From contig CANLGS010000021.1 of the NCBI GenBank assembly GCA_947490035.1, forward strand, positions 1-15,630: a stretch of DNA of 15,630 nucleotides. Reading direction: 5' to 3'. Below are positions 1 through 10,741 of this stretch, piece after piece. The position numbers and the translations under genes are program-made. Under the pieces are notes generated by a model, which had not been told where the DNA came from, searched no databases, and saw only the letters and a program-made list of their open reading frames with translations. Origin of the DNA: Gemmataceae bacterium. Its GTDB lineage: Bacteria; Planctomycetota; Planctomycetia; Gemmatales; Gemmataceae. The first letter of the stretch is position 1; each line of letters begins with the position of its first letter.

Positions 1-156
1 AGCCCCTCCAAAAGAACCGCCGAGCCAACTTCGTCCCGCCGCACCGCCGCGTCAAACCACGAAACCTACACAAACCACAAAGCCTTGCCACCTGATGAAA
101 TGTTGGATGCGAGTTGTGGCACTAGCCCATCGAAGCGCTACGAGGACCACGGTTGG

Positions 157-328
157 GGTAGGTGCCGCTTGCCGAGCGGCACGGCTTCGCAAGTGCCGTC
201 GCTTCGGGTGTGCCCGTGTCGGCCCCACGGGGGCTAGCCCGTGCCGCTCGGCAAGCGGCACCTACCCAGACGGCTTCGCAACGCCCACACGCAAGCCAGC
301 CCGTGCCGCTCGGCAAGCGGCACCTACC
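157..328. repeat. Three copies of a 26-bp palindrome-bearing dispersed repeat
   Basis: A 26-bp unit with core GTGCCGCT-TGCCG-AGCGGCAC (8-bp stem, 5-nt loop) followed or preceded by a CCTACC/GGTAGG flank occurs at 157-182 in one orientation and at 241-266 and 303-328 in the opposite orientation. The three units appear identical over the 26 bp and keep a short related flank (AGCCC, partly GGCTTCGCAA). The spacing and mixed orientation resemble REP/BIME clusters of other bacteria. No transposase is visible nearby, so mobilisation would have to be in trans. The overlapping open frames over 1-550 come from this repeat and show no coding character. Confidence 0.85.
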
Positions 329-504
329 AAGAAATTCTCCCAAAGAATTTCGCCAATCGCGCGAACCATTGGGTAGGGATGTGTGTCCGAGAAGTAGACG
401 CACCGGGGAGTTCACCTCGGTGCGTTTCATTGGCCGACTGAAAATGTGGAAAAATCGGCGAGAGCCGGTTGCTAAATGGAACAAGACCGGTTACTGTTAC
501 CGGT

Positions 505-528
505 TCGAGCCGGAGGATTCCGGCTCGA
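505..528. repeat. Intergenic hairpin, 10-bp perfect stem
   Basis: TCGAGCCGGA (505-514) pairs perfectly with TCCGGCTCGA (519-528) around a GGAT loop. Just upstream ACCGGT occurs twice (486-504 area). A T-poor run TGTCGTTTTC follows, so it could be a weak terminator on the plus strand, but no gene ends here. It is either an isolated palindrome or another dispersed repeat type. Confidence 0.5.
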
Positions 529-638
529 TGTCGTTTTCACGTGTCCCCTAACCTTCTTTCCTCTTACGTTCGCGATGTCTTAAATCATCCATCTGACACG
601 GCTGCCGAGCCGCGTCACAACGTCCGCGGAGGTGTGCC

Positions 639-1097
639 ATGACCCTGAACATCCTGAAGACCCTGACGACGAAGACCACGACCGCGACCAGCGTGAAGCT
701 GATCGCGTCGCCGGCCAATCGCCTCGGTCTGGGGTTCGAGGCTGGAGCCTATCACGCGGACACCCTGTCCCCCAATCCGGTAACCGAACAGGTCCGGTCA
801 CGGCAGGAACAGTCCGCACCGCGTATGCGAAAGCAGATGCGGGCAGGCTGTCCAGACGCCGTGCCCCCGGCCGGTCCGGTCGGATGTCTTCCCCCTGGTC
901 CCCGCGCCGTCGTCTCGTGGTCGTTTACCTCCAGTGCGAACTGGTCGCCGACAGCCACAGACAACAGCCGGAATCGCTTCACCCCCGTGAGCGTCGTCAG
1001 AAACCGGAACCGCCGCGACTGCCAATCGCCGGCCCGGAACTGCGACAAACAAAGCTTACGGCGTGACGCGACTCCGGCGACGACGGCCGGAAAGTGA
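639..1097 (+). CDS. Possible small protein of unknown function (weak candidate)
   Basis: An ATG at 639 is preceded by GGAGGTG (628-634), a good Shine-Dalgarno. The first ~43 codons (starting MTLNILKTLTTKTTTATSVK) use almost only G or C in the third position, as expected for a gene in this genome. After roughly codon 45 the third-position bias fades and the peptide becomes rich in Arg, Pro, Ser and Cys with no recognisable fold. The reading frame stays open to 1097 (152 residues), so either the gene is real but atypical, or a short true N-terminus runs into non-coding or frameshifted sequence. No homologous family is recognised. It sits alone in an otherwise gene-poor 1.6 kb. Confidence 0.3.
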   Translation: MTLNILKTLTTKTTTATSVKLIASPANRLGLGFEAGAYHADTLSPNPVTEQVRSRQEQSAPRMRKQMRAGCPDAVPPAGPVGCLPPGPRAVVSWSFTSSANWSPTATDNSRNRFTPVSVVRNRNRRDCQSPARNCDKQSLRRDATPATTAGK

Positions 1098-1142
1098 GGT
1101 GGCCCACGGCTTAAGCGCAAGTTCGATTCGGATTGACCACGC

Positions 1143-1160
1143 GAGCCTGTGCGCAGGCTC
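1143..1160. repeat. Short REP-like palindrome
   Basis: GAGCCTG (1143-1149) and CAGGCTC (1154-1160) form a perfect 7-bp stem around TGCG. It has the same general design (7-8 bp stem, 3-5 nt loop) as palindromes at 12682-12700 and 14919-14935 in this window. Confidence 0.5.
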
Positions 1161-1383
1161 AGATGAACAACCGTAGTCGCGGTGCGTTTTGGCTATCGGC
1201 CACAACCAGGATTTTTCACTCTATCACGCTGGTCCCGGATTGGTGCGAGTGAGACCTCGTCGGGTCGCACGGTGCGCCGGTGTCACGAAGCAGACGAAGG
1301 CCACGCGCTTTCAGTCGCCTCGCGAGCATCGCCGTCGCACGTGACGCCCCGCGAACGAACCACTTCACGCCGACCTCCTGGGC

Positions 1384-1403
1384 AAAAGCCGCCGCGGCTT
1401 TTT
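1384..1403. terminator. Terminator-like hairpin flanked by A and T runs
   Basis: AAAAGCCG (1384-1391) pairs with CGGCTTTT (1395-1402) around CCG, followed by another T. The A run on one side and T run on the other give it bidirectional terminator form. No clear gene ends on either side, so it may mark a decayed gene or be another palindrome. Confidence 0.4.
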
Positions 1404-1610
1404 GGGTTTCTGTTCCCGACGATTGTTCGCGCCGATGTCCTCTCGAAATGAGAGGGCGTTTGAGGCGCGAGTCGGGGATTGCTACCCGAAGCCGCCCGAA
1501 GACGGAACACGTCGGCCCCCTTCTCTGATCCGAGGAGGGCCGCGTTCCCGAACCGGTTGCGCCGCGCCAGCGATGAAAACACGGGAGCGGATCGGGACAG
1601 GAACCCAATC

Positions 1611-2207
1611 ATGAGCTGGACTGAAATCACTGTGCTGATCGAGAAGGCGAAGACGGGCGACCGCGAGGCTTACGGCGAGCTGGTCACCCGGTTCCAGGGC
1701 AGCGTCTACGCGATGGCGCTGAGCCGGGTCCGCGACCCGCTCGAGGCGCAGGAGCTGGCGCAGGACGTGTTCGTCCACGCGATGCGGAAGCTGCCGCAAC
1801 TGCGCGACCCCCGGTGCTTCGCCGGGTGGCTGCGGCGGATCACCGCGCGGATGGCGATCAACCGGCTGACCCGGCGCGGCCCGCTCTTCGGGGCCGACCC
1901 GGAGATGCTGGACGCGGTCGCGGCCCGGACCCGGACCGCGGAGGAGAACTTCGCGGCGGGCGAGGCGGGCGAGCAGCTCAAGACCGCGCTGGCAGAGTTG
2001 AAGCCGCTCGACCGGCAGACGCTGGAGGCGTTCTACATCCGGGGCCGGAGCCTGAAGCAGATCGCGCGGGAGTTCGCGGTCCCGACGGGCACCGTGAAGC
2101 GGCGGCTGCACGTCGCCCGGCTGCGCCTCAAGGAAGTCCTCGAGGGCATCGACCCGACCCTGGCGGAGCGGTTCGCCGGCGAGGGCGCGGAGTTGGCCGC
2201 GGTGTGA
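1611..2207 (+). CDS. ECF-type RNA polymerase sigma factor
   Basis: A 198-residue protein with the two-domain layout of extracytoplasmic-function sigma factors, which bind core RNA polymerase and direct it to a limited promoter set. Sigma region 2 spans about residues 12-88, with the region 2.2-2.4 signature ELAQDVFVHAMRKLPQLRD followed by WLRRITARMAINRLTRR. A linker at ~90-118 precedes sigma region 4 at ~120-176, with a helix-turn-helix around SLKQIAREFAVPTGTVKRRL and a trailing basic helix. The ATG at 1611 begins exactly at the family's usual N-terminus; the frame is open further upstream (to 1479) but that part lacks codon bias. The upstream GGGACAGGA is only a weak ribosome site. No anti-sigma factor gene is adjacent, so control is probably by other means. 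It is monocistronic, ended by the terminator at 2249. Confidence 0.88.
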   Translation: MSWTEITVLIEKAKTGDREAYGELVTRFQGSVYAMALSRVRDPLEAQELAQDVFVHAMRKLPQLRDPRCFAGWLRRITARMAINRLTRRGPLFGADPEMLDAVAARTRTAEENFAAGEAGEQLKTALAELKPLDRQTLEAFYIRGRSLKQIAREFAVPTGTVKRRLHVARLRLKEVLEGIDPTLAERFAGEGAELAAV

Positions 2208-2213
2208 CGCAAC

Positions 2214-2240
2214 TTGTGGCACAGACATTCCTGTCTGTGC
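2214..2240 (+). repeat. Dispersed palindrome (CAGACATTCCTGTCTG family), copy 1
   Basis: GCACAGACA (2219-2227) and TGTCTGTGC (2232-2240) form a perfect 9-bp stem with loop TTCC. The 26-bp stretch 2214-2239 is identical to 11158-11183, and its core recurs inverted at 11202-11224, about 9 kb away. It begins seven bases after the sigma factor stop codon. Spurious peptides read through it resemble 'AQTFLSVH' and 'WHRHSCLC', which are artefacts of the repeat. Confidence 0.85.
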
Positions 2241-2248
2241 ATCACGAA

Positions 2249-2279
2249 ACGCCGGGGGCGAAAGCCTCCGGCGTTTTTC
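2249..2279 (+). terminator. Rho-independent terminator of the sigma factor gene
   Basis: ACGCCGGGGGC (2249-2259) pairs with GCCTCCGGCGT (2264-2274) in an 11-bp stem containing one G-T wobble, closed by a GAAA tetraloop and followed directly by TTTTTCTTT. This is the clearest intrinsic terminator in the window. It lies 42 bp after the sigma factor stop codon and just before the next gene's leader, so the DUF4058-like gene probably has its own promoter. Confidence 0.85.
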
Positions 2280-2323
2280 TTTGCGCGCCGCTTCGGGTAA
2301 CATGAGGCGAGGAGGAACACGCC

Positions 2324-3085
2324 ATGCCGCTACTCGATCACTTTCATCCGCCGCTCGCGACCTTCTGTCCGTGGTCCAGTTTCCACGGCAATTGGGTTGT
2401 GAAGATGGTGGACCGCCTGAACGCGACTCACCTGGAGCGCCGGAAGTACACGGCCCAATCTGGACGGCACTTCGGCGCGCAGATCCAAGCCGATGTCGCG
2501 ACCCTGGAACGGAACGAACGAGGCTCGCTGTTCGAGGGGCTGAACGGCAGCGGCGGGGGCGTGGCGACCGCCGCGCCGGTGTTCACCGCCCCGGCGACAA
2601 GCCTTTCGGCTGCCGTCGGGTTCACCGACCCGGACCTGTTCGAGGTAAAAGTGTACCGCGGGAGTGGTGGGTGGGAGTTGGTCGCGGCGATCGAACTCGT
2701 GAGCGAGGCGAACAAGGATCGCGACGAGAACCGCCATACGTTTGCTGTGAAGTGCGGGAGCTACCTTCAGAAGGGAATTTCGGTCGTCGTTGTGGACACC
2801 GTGACGAACCGCCGGTCCGACCTCCACGACGAGCTGTGCGATCTGATCGATGGGGCCAACGCACTGCGCTGGTCATCGCCGACGGGTTTGTCCGCGATGG
2901 TGTACCGGGCGACCCGCGGCGTCGGCAGCACCGGCCCTTCGCTCGCCCTCGATGTGGCGGCATACCAACTCGGCGTCGGCTTCGAGTTGCCGACCGTTCC
3001 GCTCTGGCTCGGTCGCGAACGGGTCGTTCCTCTGGAACTGGAACTAACTTACGCCCAGGCGTGCGCATCGCTCCAACTTGACTGA
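2324..3085 (+). CDS. DUF4058-like protein, possible PD-(D/E)XK-type fold
   Basis: A 253-residue soluble protein with no signal peptide or membrane segment. ATG 2324 has GGAGG at 2311-2315, eight bases upstream. The N-terminus (MPLLDHFHPPLATFCPWSSF) and the central block resemble DUF4058-type proteins of planctomycetes and cyanobacteria. The central block has E124-LVS, then K143-x3-Y147-x3-G151 and a hydrophobic strand ending VVVVD (D158). This spacing is like that of Uma2-type PD-(D/E)XK proteins, where an E, a lysine and a D are conserved; D57 (IQADVATLE) could be an additional acid. The nuclease-like fold is my inference, and no activity is established from the sequence. It is transcribed alone and meets the minus-strand LRR gene with two bases between the stop codons. 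Confidence 0.65.
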   Translation: MPLLDHFHPPLATFCPWSSFHGNWVVKMVDRLNATHLERRKYTAQSGRHFGAQIQADVATLERNERGSLFEGLNGSGGGVATAAPVFTAPATSLSAAVGFTDPDLFEVKVYRGSGGWELVAAIELVSEANKDRDENRHTFAVKCGSYLQKGISVVVVDTVTNRRSDLHDELCDLIDGANALRWSSPTGLSAMVYRATRGVGSTGPSLALDVAAYQLGVGFELPTVPLWLGRERVVPLELELTYAQACASLQLD

Positions 3086-3087
3086 GG

Positions 3088-4453
3088 TCAGCCCGGCGGC
3101 ACTGCGGCGCCCGCCCGGCGCTCGATCTTCATATCGAGGCGCCGCTGCTGCAACGTCCGCTTACCCATTTCGGTCACCGACGTCTGCGTCACGTCCAGCT
3201 TCTTCAACGATGTCACCTTCGCCAGGTGCAGCACGTTCTCGTCGGTCACCTCCTCAAGTCCAACCAGAACCAGTCCGACAGGTCCGACGGCCGCGTACTC
3301 AGTTCCAGAAGCGCTTCCGCGTCGAACGTCCCGCCCGCGATCATTAGTGCGCGCTGCGCGCCCTTCGCGGTCAGCGCGCGGAACGCGGCCGCGCTGATCC
3401 GCGAGTCGTAGAAGAACAGCTTCACCAGCGGCAACTTCGCCACCGCGCGCCAGCCCTTCTCGGTCACGTCGTCGCTCTGGCGCAGGTCCAGAACGGTCAG
3501 GAACATGAGGTTCTGGAAGTCGCCGAGTTGCACGAACAGGGCGTCGTCGGCCGCCGGGATGCGGCACGTCAGGTCGCGCAGCGACTTGAACTTCTTTAGT
3601 TCCGCGAGCGACTTCGGCGTCAGTTCGGTCGCGGTCTCCAGCCGTTCGAGCGTGGCGAACAGCGGCATCGCGGTCATCGCCGTCACTTGATCGGCGCTCA
3701 GGTCGAGCCGCGTCTGGATGCGGATGCGGGCCAGGGACTTCAGCCCGGCGACGTTCGGCAGGAGCGTGTCGGCCGCGTAGTTCGCGTGCACCTTCTCGAC
3801 GCCGACGAAGTTGACCTCGATCAGCGCGAACTTGCCCGCCGGCAGCGGGTCGTCCGGCTTGACGGTCAGCAGCGGCTCGCCTTCCGGCAGGACGATGAGC
3901 GTGGCGCGGTGTTCGCGGAAAGTCGTCGCGGCCTTGCGGTCGTCCGGGTGTATCACCTTCGGCTTTGAATCGACCGGTTTGGGCACGACGGGCGTCGGCT
4001 TGGGCGTGACGGTTTCGTCCTTCTTGGTGGCGGGCCGCGTCGCGGCGACAACAACCCAGACCAGTCCGCCGAGGAGGACGACGCCCAGCACCGCGGCGCC
4101 CGCGATCCACGCCCACGGCAGCCCCCGCGGTGCCGGCGCCCGCGGCGTTGATCTGGCCCGCGGTGCTTCGCGTTCGCCGGTGCGGGTGCGCTCGGCCTTC
4201 GGCGCGGCCCGCGGCTCGCGCACCGGGCGCGGCGCGGTGTTCTCCTCGGTCGTGTCCAGGGAATCCCACACGGCCGGCGCCGCAGTGGAAGAACCGTCCG
4301 CGGGCAGTTGAATCACCGTCGGGGCGTGCAGCGTCTTCTCGATCGCGGCGAGCGCGGCGGCTACTTCGGTCGCGGTCCGCGACTGGTCTCACCGGCTTCT
4401 TCGACGGGTTCGGCCATCGGCGGTGCGGACGGCTTCGGCGGGCGCGGCTCCAT
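3088..4453 (-). pseudogene. LRR single-pass membrane protein gene with two frameshifts
   Basis: Three reading frames must be joined to give one sensible protein. The ATG at 4453-4451 (GGAG upstream) opens MEPRPPKPSAPPMAEPVEEA; at about 4388 the frame is lost by one missing base, and the next frame continues DQSRTATEVAAALAAIEKTL. Near 3297-3303 a second base is missing, and the last frame gives LRR-type sequence (EEVTDENVLHLAKV, then TSLKKLDVTQTSVTEMGKRT) to the stop at 3088-3090. The 1366-bp span plus two bases is exactly 456 codons, so a 455-residue protein is restored. It would have a Pro/Arg-rich cytoplasmic part, one membrane helix (about residues 113-138) and a leucine-rich-repeat-like C-terminal domain. 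This layout recalls the membrane-anchored repeat proteins common in planctomycetes. It is either a recent pseudogene or contains two sequencing errors. Confidence 0.75.
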
Positions 4454-4553
4454 CGAGCGGACTCCGGGATAGCGGCGGGAGGTGGCGTTAGTTGTACCCG
4501 CACCGGGCGCGCCGAGCAAGGAACTGGCAGTCGCGCTTGATCGTCGAAGTGAA

Positions 4554-4973
4554 TCACCCGTCGGGCGGGAACAGGTCGAACCACTCCTCCGCTTCTCGGA
4601 TCGTGACCCGTCGTGGGTGATTGAGATTCAATGCCGCGACGGTTGCCCGCCCAATCGGGGTGAGGCCGACGATTCGCCAGTCTTCGTCCCAGGTGAAGTG
4701 ATCCAACCAGCGGTCCGTTCGCGGGTTGAAAAGCGGCACTTCTTGATTCGTTTGCGGGTCCGGCACGACGACGCGGTTGGATTTGCTCAGGTTGCAACTG
4801 GGGCACGAAAGGGCGAGGTTGTCGGCCGTATCAGAACCGCCGGCTGATTGCGGAACGATGTGTTCGATGTGAAACGTCGCGCCTTGCAGCGACTGGTGCA
4901 TCCGGCAGTATTCGCACCGGTTGCCGGCGCGTGCAATTACCTGCCGCGTGGTTTCCGCCCACGACGTACTCAC
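4554..4973 (-). CDS. HNH endonuclease family protein
   Basis: A 139-residue protein carrying an HNH (beta-beta-alpha-metal) nuclease module in its first half. C20-x2-C23 and C57-x2-C60 would hold a structural zinc. The catalytic block is HIEHIVPQSAGGSDTADNLA (H35, H38, then N52), followed by SCPSCNLSKSN. The C-terminal half (FNPRTDRWLDHFTWDEDWR and after) belongs to the common small stand-alone HNH family found in cyanobacteria and planctomycetes. The start is GTG at 4973-4971, overlapping the upstream small gene by the four bases GTGA, so translation is probably coupled. The physiological target is unknown; such genes are variously linked to defence, homing or repair, and nothing here decides between these. 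Confidence 0.85.
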   Translation of the reverse strand: MSTSWAETTRQVIARAGNRCEYCRMHQSLQGATFHIEHIVPQSAGGSDTADNLALSCPSCNLSKSNRVVVPDPQTNQEVPLFNPRTDRWLDHFTWDEDWRIVGLTPIGRATVAALNLNHPRRVTIREAEEWFDLFPPDG

Positions 4974-5194
4974 GTCGGCGCCCGTCCCAACAGGCGAAGC
5001 GCCTGAGCGCGAACGAGTGCAATTTCCTCACTCAATTCCGCGAGCGCTTCCAACTGCTCGCGCTCACCGGGCGTGAGTTGGCCGTTCGTGTTGCGGTCCA
5101 TGAGCGAACGCAGGATCGCGTCGGTCTTGGCCGGGAACCGCATCGCGGCCACCGACTCGATGAGCGTTTGCGGGGCTTGGATCACAGCAGACAT
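4970..5194 (-). CDS. Small conserved partner of the HNH nuclease (unknown function)
   Basis: A 74-residue acidic, largely helical protein. ATG 5194-5192 is preceded by GGAGGTG, an excellent ribosome site. The core (FPAKTDAILRSLMDRNTNGQ, then LTPGEREQLEALAELSEEIA and VRAQALRLLGR) resembles, from memory, small proteins that occur directly upstream of HNH nuclease genes in cyanobacteria and planctomycetes. Its last codons overlap the HNH start (GTGA), so the two are made together. It may be a regulatory or inhibitory partner of the nuclease; that is inference, as no DNA-binding motif is evident. The 390 bp upstream, toward nusA, should contain its promoter. Confidence 0.75.
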   Translation of the reverse strand: MSAVIQAPQTLIESVAAMRFPAKTDAILRSLMDRNTNGQLTPGEREQLEALAELSEEIALVRAQALRLLGRAPT

Positions 5195-5584
5195 GCGGCA
5201 CCTCCACCGTTAAGCGTAGCGTCATTCCTTCCCCAACACCAGATCGACAACCCAGCACCCGCGAACGTGCGTCGGCGTCGCGGCAGTGGTTCAGCATGTC
5301 GTCGTTGTCGCAGCCGACGGCCGGTGGTCCGTCAGCACACACGGTCGTAGCGGTCGCGTTTTTCGCATTTTCCCAAGCCCCTCTTGCTTCCGAGCGCGCC
5401 CGGCGCAAGAATGATATCAACAATCACACCAACGATGCACCGGCTGCGGGCCGCTCGCGTCGGGGTGTCGGGCGTCGGTCACCGCGGCTCACGGCCGCCG
5501 GACCGCACCCGGCAACCGCGGCGTGCAGCGTCATCCCCAAGCCGGTGCCGGCGTTTACCGCCGGCCGTTCGTCGAGGGCCACAC
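5195..5584. other. Divergent intergenic region between the HNH pair and nusA
   Basis: No gene is supported in these 390 bp. The region must hold the promoters of the minus-strand small gene/HNH pair and of nusA. A loose sigma-70-like candidate for nusA is TTGCTT (5384-5389) and AAGAAT (5407-5412) with 17 bases between. A perfect 7-bp hairpin, GCCGGCG-TTTAC-CGCCGGC, lies at 5547-5565. The rimP gene that usually precedes nusA is absent. Confidence 0.5.
5547..5565 (+). promoter_or_regulatory. Hairpin in the nusA leader
   Basis: GCCGGCG (5547-5553) pairs perfectly with CGCCGGC (5559-5565) around TTTAC. It ends nine bases before the probable ribosome site GAGGG (5574-5578). In the mRNA this stem could affect access of ribosomes or simply be chance in GC-rich DNA. 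Confidence 0.3.
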
Positions 5585-7066
5585 ATGGCGACCAAGAAAG
5601 AGAAAGTCCTGGAGAAGGAAAAGCCCAAGGACATGGGCGGCGCGATCGTCGAACTCGTGGACAAGCTCCACGAGGAGCGGAAGATCGACAAGAAGGTCAT
5701 CTTCCAGGGCATCGCCGCCGCCATCAAGGTCGCCGCCGAGCGCCACTTCGCGGTGGAAGAGGGCGTCCACGTCACCATCGACGAGGCGACCGGCCACATC
5801 GTCGCCAAGTACGGCGAGTTGGAACTCGACCCGATCACGCTCGGGCGGATCGCGGCGCAGTCGGCCAAGCAGATGATTATCCAGAAGATCCGCGAGGCCG
5901 AATCGGACACGGTGTACAACGAGTACACCGGCCAGAAGCACGAACTGGTCGTCGGCACCGTCACCCGCGTGGACGCCGGCACCGCGATCGTTCAGTTGAA
6001 CGCCAAGACCGAGGCCCTCCTCCCGCGGAGCGAGCAGATCCCCGGCGAGACGCACCACGTCGGCGAGCGCGTCAAAGCCATCATCATGGAAGTGCGGAAG
6101 CAGGGCAACCGGGTGAAAATCGTGCTCTCCCGCGCGCACCCGGAGTTCGTGAAAGCGCTCTTCGAGGAAGAGATTCCGGAGATCGGCGAGCGCATCATCG
6201 ACATCCGCGCCGTCGCTCGCGAAGCCGGCTACCGCTCGAAGGTCGCGGTCACTTCGATCGACATGAAGGTGGACGCGGTCGGCGCGTGCGTCGGCGTTCG
6301 CGGCAGCCGCATCAAGAACGTGATTGAGGAACTCAACGGCGAGCGCATCGACATCGTGCGGTGGAACGACGCATTGCAAGTTCTCATTCCGAACGCGCTC
6401 CAGCCGGCGCAAATCTCGGAAGTGTTCACCTACCCTCGACTCGGCCGCGCCATCGTGCTCGTCACCGACGACCAACTGTCGCTCGCGATCGGGCGCCGCG
6501 GGCAGAACGTCCGGCTCGCGTCCAAGCTCGTCGGCTGGGACATCGAGATCATGACCCACGACGAACTGGCCGAGTCTCTGGAGCGCGCCGAACGGTGGTT
6601 CGGGCAGTTACCGAGCGCCAGCCCGGACCTCACCAACGCGCTCATCGACCAGGGGTTCCTGTCGTACAACGACATCACCATGACCGACGCCGCGGGCCTG
6701 GCAGAAGTTTCCGGGCTGCCGGAACCGCAGGCCGACGAGATCGTGATGTACGCGGAAGAGTACGCGGACGAGATGGAGCGGAGCGTCGAGGACGAGCGCC
6801 GGCAAGCCGAAGAAACTGCCGTGGAGCAAGCCCGCGCCGACGCGGAGCAGGCTCGCCAGGAAGCCGAAGCGCAAGCGGCACTCGCGGCCGAAGCGCCCGC
6901 CGAAGCCGGCGAAACGGGCGTGGCTGCCGAGGGCGCCGCGACCGCCGAAGCCGGGGAAACTTCCGACGCCTCCGAACCCACCGAGCCGAGCGTCGTCTCT
7001 AACAGTGAGGCGACCGAGACGCCGGCTGCCGCGCCTTCCGACGCGGACAAGCCGGCCTCCGAATGA
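5585..7066 (+). CDS. nusA: Transcription termination/antitermination factor NusA
   Basis: A 493-residue NusA, which binds RNA polymerase and nascent RNA and modulates pausing, termination and antitermination. The N-terminal RNA polymerase-binding domain covers about residues 18-115, the S1 domain about 118-185 (ELVVGTVTRVDAGTAIVQLN), KH1 about 200-262 with GVRG at 237-240, and KH2 about 283-325 with GRRG at 303-306. A helix-hairpin-helix-like segment follows at ~350-395, then a low-complexity Ala/Glu tail of about 95 residues not found in short NusA proteins. ATG 5585 with GAGGG at 5574-5578 is preferred; the frame is open further upstream but that part is not NusA-like. It is the first gene of the nusA-infB-DUF503-rbfA cluster, without the usual upstream rimP. 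The 260-bp gap to infB carries a repeat and a promoter-like sequence. Confidence 0.96.
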   Translation: MATKKEKVLEKEKPKDMGGAIVELVDKLHEERKIDKKVIFQGIAAAIKVAAERHFAVEEGVHVTIDEATGHIVAKYGELELDPITLGRIAAQSAKQMIIQKIREAESDTVYNEYTGQKHELVVGTVTRVDAGTAIVQLNAKTEALLPRSEQIPGETHHVGERVKAIIMEVRKQGNRVKIVLSRAHPEFVKALFEEEIPEIGERIIDIRAVAREAGYRSKVAVTSIDMKVDAVGACVGVRGSRIKNVIEELNGERIDIVRWNDALQVLIPNALQPAQISEVFTYPRLGRAIVLVTDDQLSLAIGRRGQNVRLASKLVGWDIEIMTHDELAESLERAERWFGQLPSASPDLTNALIDQGFLSYNDITMTDAAGLAEVSGLPEPQADEIVMYAEEYADEMERSVEDERRQAEETAVEQARADAEQARQEAEAQAALAAEAPAEAGETGVAAEGAATAEAGETSDASEPTEPSVVSNSEATETPAAAPSDADKPASE

Positions 7067-7071
7067 AACAA

Positions 7072-7210
7072 ACGCGGAATTCGGAACGCGGAATGCGGAA
7101 TGCGGAACGAAGAATGAAGGCCAAGAAACGGAGCGAAATGCCTCCAATTCTTGCTCTTCAGTTCCGAGTTCCGAGTTCCGAGTTCCGCGTTGCCACCATT
7201 CCGCATTGTC
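7072..7210. repeat. Inverted pair of octamer tandem repeats between nusA and infB
   Basis: Left of centre, units of the form GCGGAATG/GCGGAACG are repeated (7072-7123). Right of centre, CGAGTTCC-type octamers are repeated (7159-7190) and followed by CCATTCCGCATTG. Read in the opposite direction the right part gives GGAATGCGGAA-like units again, so the whole is an imperfect inverted repeat of about 140 bp. It starts six bases after the nusA stop codon. The pattern resembles dispersed intergenic repeats found in many unrelated bacterial genomes. Confidence 0.75.
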
Positions 7211-7233
7211 CCAGGACGCGGCGTGATTAGAAT
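7206..7233 (+). promoter_or_regulatory. Candidate sigma-70-like promoter for infB
   Basis: TTGTCC (7206-7211) and TAGAAT (7228-7233) are separated by 16 bases and match four and five of the six consensus bases. They lie in an unusually AT-rich patch between the repeat element and the infB start, about 95 bp upstream of it. This would let infB be transcribed independently of nusA. Promoter consensus in this group is poorly defined. Confidence 0.35.
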
Positions 7234-7326
7234 ATAACTCATTCGGGGCGCCGTCGGTCGATCCGGTATGCCCGCCGCGCGCGGGCCGGTTCGGGGTTTG
7301 TTCGGAGCACCCCAGAGGAGTTCTGC

Positions 7327-10711
<3,385 letters not shown>

Positions 10712-10719
<8 letters not shown>

Positions 10720-10735
10720 GCGTTCGTTCACAGCG
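10712..10735 (+). repeat. Hairpin overlapping the infB stop codon
   Basis: CGCTGTGA (10712-10719) pairs perfectly with TCACAGCG (10728-10735) around GCGTTCGT. The TGA stop codon of infB is the last three bases of the left arm. No T run follows, so it is more likely a processing or stability element than a terminator. Confidence 0.6.
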
Positions 10736-10741
10736 AATGTA

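Larger units (their letters stand above)
1098..1610. other. Non-coding stretch with several hairpins upstream of the sigma factor gene
   Basis: I see no convincing gene here; frames in both directions are short and lack codon bias. It contains palindromes at 1143-1160 (GAGCCTG-TGCG-CAGGCTC), 1384-1402 and 1439-1455 (CCTCTC-GAAAT-GAGAGG). The promoter of the downstream sigma factor gene should lie near 1450-1600 but no clear -35/-10 pair is visible. Confidence 0.5.

Noticed and set aside
157..328. Possible CRISPR array
   Set aside because: Only three units, in mixed orientation, with unequal spacing and no cas genes in the window; better explained as REP-like palindromes.
1..551. Overlapping open frames of 60-130 codons near the left edge
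   Set aside because: They are generated by three copies of the GTGCCGCT palindrome, which reads as similar peptides in several frames; no ribosome site or codon bias.
1216..1608. Minus-strand frame of about 130 codons upstream of the sigma factor gene
   Set aside because: No ribosome site, no third-position bias and no recognisable domain; it crosses a terminator-like hairpin.
3088..4806. A single long minus-strand frame covering the LRR gene and beyond
   Set aside because: Only its last ~70 codons look like real protein; the rest is out of frame with the membrane/LRR protein and crosses into the HNH gene. The frameshift explanation accounts for the whole gene.
5384..5584. N-terminal extension of NusA
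   Set aside because: The extension has no NusA similarity and an Arg/Pro/Ala composition typical of non-coding GC-rich DNA; ATG 5585 has a ribosome site and the normal N-terminus.
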